A stretch of 64,000 nt of DNA from the NCBI GenBank assembly GCA_963771015.1, contig CAVYRN010000007.1, positions 248,001 to 312,000 of the forward strand, given 5' to 3'. How positions within the stretch are numbered: position 1 is the first letter of the stretch; the number at the start of each line of letters is the position of its first letter. Below, one piece after another: positions 57,842-64,000 of this stretch. The notes below the pieces were generated by a model. That model did not search any database and had not been told where the DNA came from. It worked only from the letters and a program-made list of their open reading frames with translations. A program made the position numbers and the translations under genes. The DNA comes from CAVSJJ01 sp963771015 (GTDB lineage: Bacteria; Actinomycetota; Actinomycetes; Actinomycetales; Dermatophilaceae).

Positions 57842-58996
57842 GTGCCCGAGCCGACGAGCGCGGTGGGAGAGCGTGGCCCCCACCCCCCGCCGGGCCTGAC
57901 GACGCCCTCATCCACCTCGACCTCGTCGCTCGCCTCGACGTCTTCGACCCTCTCGCCGTCGCCGTCGGCCTCGGGGCGGTGGTATGCCCGTGCCTGGCTG
58001 ACCGAGCACCGGCGCGCCCTGGCCATGCTGGCCCGGTTGGCGGTGCTCGCCGTGGTCATGTGGCTCTTCGTCCTCCCGCAGCTGAGCGGGCTCGGTGCCT
58101 GGCGAGATGTTCTCGGCCAGGTCAGCGTCCCGTGGATCGCACTGGCCGTGGCGACCGAGATCGGATCGCTCGTCCTCTACACCCTGGCCACCCAGGTCCT
58201 CCTGCCGACCCGAACTCGCCCGCCGTACGACCGGGTCGCCCGGATCGACCTCAGCGCCATCGCCCTCGGGCACTGTCTCCCCGACGGGGGCGCCGCGGGG
58301 ACGGCGCTGTCCTGGCGGCTCCTCGTCGCCGACGGCGTACCCGCGGGCGATGCCGGAATCACCAAGCTCGCCCAGGGGCTCGGCTCGGCGGTCGTGCTCA
58401 TGGTGCTGCTCCTCGGCGGGCTGCTCACCGGTGCCGCCCTCAGCGGTGGCCTGTCCAGCTGGGCGTTCGCCCCCACCGCCACGGCCGCCGGCGTTCTCGT
58501 CGTCGTCGTCCTGGTCGCGCGCTCCGTCGCCAGCCGCTCGGCCCGGGCCCGCCTGCACGAGCTCGTCGGGCGAACCCCGCTCGTCGGGGCCCGGTTGGCC
58601 GCCCTCTTCGACGGGCTGTCCCGGCGTGATGTCGTCCGGCACCTCCGTGGGGTCGTCGTCGAACCCGCCCGGTTCTCCGTGGCGGCCGGCCTGTCGGGCG
58701 GCAACTGGATCCTCGACGCCCTCACCCTGTGGGTGTGCCTGCGGGCGTTCGGCCCCGCGGTGGGCCTGCAGAGCCTGGCCGTCATCTATGCCATCCAGGC
58801 GCTCGGCACGTGGCTGCCCCTCACCCCCAGCGGGCTGGGCCTGTCGGAGAGCCTGATGATCCCGGCCCTCGTCGCCTTCGGGGCTCCCCACGCCGGCGCG
58901 GTCCTCGGCATCCTCGCGTGGCGGTTGCTCGCCTACTGGCTGCCCATCCCGCTCGGCGCCCTCGCCTACGCCACGCTCGGTCGCCGGATCCGCTGA
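57842..58996 (+). CDS. LPG-synthase-type (UPF0104) flippase-like membrane protein
   Basis: The 384-residue protein has about eight helices matching the lysylphosphatidylglycerol synthase/flippase transmembrane domain (DLSAIALGHCLPDGGAAGTALSWRLLVADGV is the family core; GTWLPLTPSGLGLSES is the second). It has no C-terminal aminoacyltransferase domain, so it probably flips or transports lipids rather than modify them. A Ser/Thr/Pro-rich N-terminal stretch precedes the helices. The start is uncertain; GTG 57842 follows CATCAT by 6 nt, and GTG 57836 is also possible. Confidence 0.82.
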   Translation: MPEPTSAVGERGPHPPPGLTTPSSTSTSSLASTSSTLSPSPSASGRWYARAWLTEHRRALAMLARLAVLAVVMWLFVLPQLSGLGAWRDVLGQVSVPWIALAVATEIGSLVLYTLATQVLLPTRTRPPYDRVARIDLSAIALGHCLPDGGAAGTALSWRLLVADGVPAGDAGITKLAQGLGSAVVLMVLLLGGLLTGAALSGGLSSWAFAPTATAAGVLVVVVLVARSVASRSARARLHELVGRTPLVGARLAALFDGLSRRDVVRHLRGVVVEPARFSVAAGLSGGNWILDALTLWVCLRAFGPAVGLQSLAVIYAIQALGTWLPLTPSGLGLSESLMIPALVAFGAPHAGAVLGILAWRLLAYWLPIPLGALAYATLGRRIR

Positions 58997-59017
58997 CCAC
59001 CCGGGCGAGACGCCGCC

Positions 59018-59788
59018 TCACCGCGGCAGGGGCTGGGGGCGGCGTCCCAGGCCGACCCTCAGCAGCCAGACCGTGAAGGCGAGCTCGCCGACCATCGACG
59101 GCAGGGCAACCATGGCGAGGAACAGGTCGGCATACGCCTGGTAGTCGGCCAGGACGATGTGCGCGACCGTGTCGGTCACGTAGGCCGCTCCCGCGACCAT
59201 GAGGAGCCACCCGAGCACCCGGGACGTCCCGTGGCTGGCCAGAACGAGACGACCGATCAGGACGAGGTGGATGCCGAATGCCGCCAGTCCGGCGACCCAG
59301 GTGAACTCGAAGGCGCGCAGCGACAGGTACGCCAGGCCCTCGCGCTCGCCAACGGCAAACCCGGAGGCGTCGGTGACGAGAAGCATCGGGAGGTAGAGGA
59401 ACACGATGGCCACGCCGAGCATGACGGTGTAGCCGAGTCGGAACCATCCGGCGAGAAGCGACATGCCGGCGTTGACGGGGCGGAACAGGACGTAGAGCGC
59501 CCAGGCGATGACGATGTCGATGAGGAAGATGACGAGGAAGGCCGCCGTCCCCAGCCGGAGGACCGTCGGTGAGTCGGCGATCCGCTCCATCGCGGCGGCG
59601 GGGCCTGCCGCGTCCAGGACGGGGGTCAGTGCGAGGAAGTTGGCGAAGATCGCCAGGACGAAGACGGTCACGTACCCGCCGCCGGCCCAGCGGGCCGCCG
59701 CGCGCGCCGTCGGGGCGGTGGCGGGGGTGGCAGCGGTGGTGGGTCGGGTGGCGGTGAGGGTGGAGCGGGCGCTGGGTTCGGTTGACAT
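59018..59788 (-). CDS. DUF4386 membrane protein
   Basis: A 256-residue protein with six predicted helices (FVLAIFANFLALTPVLDA; FLVIFLIDIVIAWALYVLF; VMLGVAIVFLYLPMLLV and others). The FLIDIVIAWALYVLFRPVNAGMSLLAGWFRLGY segment is the DUF4386 signature. The N-terminal 30 residues are Ala/Thr-rich and cytoplasmic. Function unknown. Its promoter is unusual: a near-consensus TTGACA-17-TACGCT with palindromic operators, so it is expected to be tightly repressed by a TetR-like protein not encoded nearby. Confidence 0.82.
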   Translation of the reverse strand: MSTEPSARSTLTATRPTTAATPATAPTARAAARWAGGGYVTVFVLAIFANFLALTPVLDAAGPAAAMERIADSPTVLRLGTAAFLVIFLIDIVIAWALYVLFRPVNAGMSLLAGWFRLGYTVMLGVAIVFLYLPMLLVTDASGFAVGEREGLAYLSLRAFEFTWVAGLAAFGIHLVLIGRLVLASHGTSRVLGWLLMVAGAAYVTDTVAHIVLADYQAYADLFLAMVALPSMVGELAFTVWLLRVGLGRRPQPLPR

Positions 59789-59854
59789 GACTGACCTTTC
59801 GAGTGGTTCGGTCCGTGCGGGAGCGGGTTGGTGGCGGCTTCGCGAGGCCCGTCC

Positions 59855-59920
59855 CTTACGTTGTAAGAATGATAGGAGCGTAGCCTTACGTCGTAAGCCT
59901 GTCAAGACGTACGGCGTACG
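59855..59920 (-). promoter_or_regulatory. Strong promoter with two 13-bp palindromic operators (DUF4386 gene)
   Basis: On the minus strand TTGACA (complement of 59900-59905), a 17-bp spacer and TACGCT (complement of 59877-59882) form a near-consensus promoter. CTTACGTCGTAAG (59885-59897) fills the spacer and CTTACGTTGTAAG (59855-59867) lies just past the expected transcription start, 30 bp away. A further palindrome, CGTACGGCGTACG, is at 59908-59920. This is the classic layout for a TetR-type repressor. Confidence 0.8.
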
Positions 59921-60002
59921 TTTATCGGGCCGGCCATGGGGTTGGGGCAGCCCCCGGCGTCAACGCCCGGGACGAGTTGCGGCGGCTGACCCGCTGCGCC
60001 GC

Positions 60003-61250
60003 TCAGCCGTGGTCGCGCAGGTACCGGCCGAAGTGGGGAACAGTGAAGGCGATCCGACCGCGCTCGCCCGAGTAGATGAGTCCCTTCTTGAGCAGCGCGT
60101 CCCGTGCCGGTGAGAGCGACTGGGGCTTGCGGCCGAGGTGCGCCGCCACGTCGGCGGTCGCCACCGAGTCGGCGGTCGGGCCGGCGACCGAGCCGGTGGC
60201 CGGGTCGGCTACCGGGTCGGCGCCCGCGACGTCGGCCATGGCCCGCAGGTACTCCCGCTCCCCCGGCGTCGCCCGCTCGAACCGGCTGCCGAAGAACCCC
60301 ACGGCCAGCTCGGCCTCCGCCTCCGGAGCAGCCACCGCGACGTCCGACGTCGTGACCGGCGAGCGGGGCGCGAGGTCCCACACCGCCTTCCCGTAGGCCT
60401 GGACGAAGTAGGGGTAGCCGCCGGTCGCCGCATACATCGCCACCAGGGCCTCCGGCTCGTAGGCGGCCCCCTCCTCCTCGGCGGGGACGACGAGCGCCGC
60501 ATCGGCCGACGAGCGGTCGAGCCGGTCGATCCGGACATAGCGGAACAGCCGCTCCGAGTACGACTTCGACGCCGCAAGAACCGACGGCAGATGCGGCAGC
60601 CCGGCCCCCACGACGATGACGGGCAGGCGCGACTGGGAGATCTCGTGCGCGGCCGCGCACAGGGCCGAGACGTCGTCTGGCCCGAGGTCCTGCATCTCGT
60701 CGATGAAGACCGCGACCCCGCGACCGGCCTCGGCCGCCAGTCCGCCGACGTCGGTCAGCAGCTCGACGAGGTCGATCTCGATGTCGCCGGAGTCGGCCCG
60801 CCCCAGCACGGCCGGCGCGGCGATCCCCGGGTTCCACCGGTCGCGCAGCTTGGCCGTTCGGCCCGCCCGACCCGACGAGCCCCCCGGCTCGCGCTGGCCG
60901 AACGCCTTGACCACTCCGAGGGCGTGGTCGACCGACTCTCCCGCCGGCAGCCCCAGCTCGCGCACCGCCTGATGCAGGGCCGAGGCGAGCGGCCGCCGCA
61001 GCGAGGTGTCCGGCCTGGCCTCGAGCTTGCCGGTCCCCCACCCGGCACGGACCGCGGCCGACCGCATCGCGTTGAGCAGCACGGTCTTGCCGACGCCGCG
61101 CAGCCCGGTGAGGACGACCGAGCGCTCCGGACGGCCGCGCACCACCCGTTCCAGCACGACGTCGAAGGCATCGAGCTGCTCGTCACGGCCGGCCAGCTCG
61201 GGCGGGCGCTGCCCGGCACCGGGCGCGTAGGGGTTCCGGATCGGGTCCAC
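60003..61250 (-). CDS. AAA ATPase with C-terminal winged helix (Orc1/Cdc6-like P-loop protein)
   Basis: A 415-residue protein. RNPYAPGAGQRPPELAGRDEQLDAF leads into the Walker A motif LTGLRGVGKTVLL (about residues 47-59), Walker B VFIDEMQDLG (about 180-189) and a sensor region VIVVGAGLPHLP. The C-terminal 90 residues look like a winged helix (LGRKPQSLSPARDALLKKGLIY and FTVPHFGRYLRDHG), as in AAA_16/ORC-type proteins that bind DNA. Between them is an Ala-rich linker with ADPVADPATGSVAGPTADSVATADV. These stand-alone proteins are widespread in actinobacteria with unknown function. GTG 61250 follows TAGCCT by 6 nt. Confidence 0.85.
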   Translation of the reverse strand: MDPIRNPYAPGAGQRPPELAGRDEQLDAFDVVLERVVRGRPERSVVLTGLRGVGKTVLLNAMRSAAVRAGWGTGKLEARPDTSLRRPLASALHQAVRELGLPAGESVDHALGVVKAFGQREPGGSSGRAGRTAKLRDRWNPGIAAPAVLGRADSGDIEIDLVELLTDVGGLAAEAGRGVAVFIDEMQDLGPDDVSALCAAAHEISQSRLPVIVVGAGLPHLPSVLAASKSYSERLFRYVRIDRLDRSSADAALVVPAEEEGAAYEPEALVAMYAATGGYPYFVQAYGKAVWDLAPRSPVTTSDVAVAAPEAEAELAVGFFGSRFERATPGEREYLRAMADVAGADPVADPATGSVAGPTADSVATADVAAHLGRKPQSLSPARDALLKKGLIYSGERGRIAFTVPHFGRYLRDHG

Positions 61251-61256
61251 GATCGG

Positions 61257-61262
61257 AGGCTA
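61257..61262 (-). promoter_or_regulatory. -10 box, leaderless AAA ATPase gene
   Basis: TAGCCT on the minus strand ends 6 nt before GTG 61250. Confidence 0.5.
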
Positions 61263-61369
61263 TACGCCTTTCTAGCGCTGACGGCATACATCCGAATACA
61301 GCGGTAGGCCGTGTCGCGATGCGGGGTATGCCGTGCCGCGCCGGCTCGCCGCGTGGTCGGGATGAGCGC

Positions 61370-62946
<1,577 letters not shown>

Positions 62947-62950
<4 letters not shown>

Positions 62951-63606
62951 CGTTGACCTCCATCGCTACGTGTCAGGGTCTGAACCTTCTCGGAGAGTAT
63001 GGCCGCCCATTCCTGAGCGATCCGGTCGCGTCGGCGGGAGTCGTCGGTGAGGACGTCGGCGAGGCCGAGCCCGCGGGCCATGTCGAGGGTCGCCTGGATG
63101 AGGGCGTGGGTCGTCGGGTCCTCGTCGTCGGCGCCGAGGAGCCGGACAGCGAGGCCATGCACGCCGCGGGCGAACTTCCGCTCCAGCGGGACGATCTGGG
63201 CGCGCAGCGACTCGTCGGCGGCGGCCGCCGTCCACACCTGAAGGGCCGCCTTGAACAGGTTGTCGCTGTAGAGGCCGACGAGCAGCCGGACGACGAACTC
63301 CTCCCGGCTGCCGCGTCCCGTCGGCACGGTGACCTCGGCGAGGCCGGCGGCCCGGCGCTCGAAGACGTAGTCGAGCGCTGCGGTGATGAGGTCCTCACGG
63401 GTCGGGAAGTGGTGCTGCAGCGCGCCCCGGCTGATCCCGGCCTCGTCGGCGATGACGGTGACCGTCGCGTTCGTCCACCCGTCGCGAGCGAGGCAGGTGA
63501 TGGCGGCGTCGAGCAGCCTGGCCCGGGTCTCGCGGCTCCGGGCCTGTTTGGGCTCGCGCGCCGCGCCGGCCGGTTCGTGGGCCATCACGTTCGCGTCTGC
63601 GCTCAT
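62947..63606 (-). CDS. TetR-family regulator
   Basis: The 219-residue protein has an N-terminal TetR helix-turn-helix (RARLLDAAITCLARDGWTNATVTVIADEAGISRGALQHHFPTREDLI) and an all-helical ligand-binding part. It is coupled by ATGA overlaps to the carboxylase gene upstream and the synthetase gene downstream, so it is made with the enzymes it likely controls; acyl-CoA is the probable ligand, as for FadR/PfmR-type TetR proteins. No palindrome could be checked because its promoter would lie beyond the window edge. Confidence 0.93.
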
Positions 63607-64000
63607 GAGCCGGCCCTCGTGTCGGGTCCCTCGTCGGCGCTCGCGACCGGCTCGACGACCGCGACCACCACACCCGGACCGACCTGCTGGCCCTCGGCGG
63701 CCACCCGGGCCACGGTCCCTGCCGCCGTGGCAGCCACGACATGCTCCATCTTCATCGCCTCGAGCCAGAGCAACGGGTCACCGACGTCGACGATGTCGCC
63801 GACCGAGACCGCCACCCGCACCACGAGGCCGGGCATCGGGGCGATGAGGGCTCCGGCGACGGCCTGCGCGGACGGGTCGACGAAACGGGGCAGGGCCGTG
63901 AGCGCGACCGCCCCGTCGGGCCCGCGGACGTCGCGCTCGTCACCGGACCGGCTCACGGCATACCGGCCGACGACGCCGCCCACGGAGAGGACGACGAGGT
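63603..64000 (-). CDS. Acyl-CoA carboxylase alpha subunit, C-terminal part (BCCP domain)
   Basis: The gene runs off the right edge; about 131 C-terminal residues are seen. They contain the biotin domain with the biotinylation motif LEAMKMEH preceded by APMPGLVVRVAVSVGDIVDVGDPLLW, and a region ending RFVDPS before it, typical of fused biotin carboxylase-BCCP subunits (AccA/PccA/MccA-like) of actinobacteria. It carries CO2 on biotin for carboxylation of an acyl-CoA such as propionyl- or methylcrotonyl-CoA. Its stop overlaps the TetR start by 4 bp. The beta subunit is not in view. Confidence 0.9.
   Translation of the reverse strand, partial: LVVLSVGGVVGRYAVSRSGDERDVRGPDGAVALTALPRFVDPSAQAVAGALIAPMPGLVVRVAVSVGDIVDVGDPLLWLEAMKMEHVVAATAAGTVARVAAEGQQVGPGVVVAVVEPVASADEGPDTRAGS

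Overview
The window is 64 kb of very GC-rich DNA (about 70 percent or more by eye) with densely packed genes, many ATGA start/stop overlaps, frequent GTG starts and actinobacterial gene families (BTAD regulator, DUF5926, DUF2304, F420-type nitroreductase-like enzyme, DtxR/IdeR-type iron box, long-form phosphate acetyltransferase). This fits chromosomal DNA of an actinobacterium. The gene mix and the frequent word GGCATAC/GTATGCC make me think of the Intrasporangiaceae (Janibacter, Knoellia, Phycicoccus and relatives), but the genus is an inference. I see no tRNA, rRNA, CRISPR array, prophage or insertion sequence.

Layout. 1-10 kb: end of a Cu(I) P-type ATPase, a glyoxalase-like protein, a SpoU rRNA methyltransferase, a HAD phosphatase, a NatAB-like ABC exporter with a two-component system downstream, serS, a LysE/RhtB exporter and a DinB-like protein. 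10-16.8 kb: a lipid kinase, an M19 dipeptidase, zwf, a His-rich radical SAM/SPASM protein convergent with an FTR1 iron permease, which has a double IdeR/DtxR box, and a cysteine-less thioredoxin-fold protein. 16.8-25 kb: a polytopic GT-C-like protein with DUF2304, a lipid-remodelling group (HAD-PlsC fusion, patatin, second acyltransferase, META-domain protein), pheA and a GDT1-type cation transporter. 25-31 kb: a phosphatase-like membrane protein, a 440-bp gene-free zone with nested palindromes and a decayed menA fragment carrying a triplicated 38-bp unit, a family 2 glycosyltransferase, DUF5926, an RsbW-like kinase and a GDPD. 31-40 kb: a sigma factor/O6-alkylguanine methyltransferase pair, an alpha-galactosidase/GPH symporter operon, gpsA, an APC permease and a CPA1 antiporter.

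40-64 kb: a threonine-dehydratase-like enzyme coupled to a P-II protein, VOC, hydratase and metallo-beta-lactamase-fold enzymes, a divergent arsM/arsR pair, a BTAD-TPR regulator convergent with a tautomerase, redox enzymes, a NucS-like protein whose nuclease residues seem lost, ackA-pta, an aquaporin, a flippase-like membrane protein, DUF4386 under a promoter with two palindromic operators, an AAA ATPase, and an operon of acyl-CoA carboxylase alpha (cut by the window edge), TetR and acyl-CoA synthetase.

Two genome-scale signals stand out. First, about two dozen genes have a TA[C/G]NNT (or CANNNT) hexamer ending 6 to 9 nt before the start codon, which is the signature of leaderless transcription; this also fixes several start codons. 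Second, the heptamer GGCATAC/GTATGCC occurs 53 times by manual count, far above the handful expected from composition, both inside genes and as part of promoters or start codons. I found no obvious new defence or mobile system. The less ordinary parts are these motif signals, the palindromic intergenic elements and a few gene pairings.
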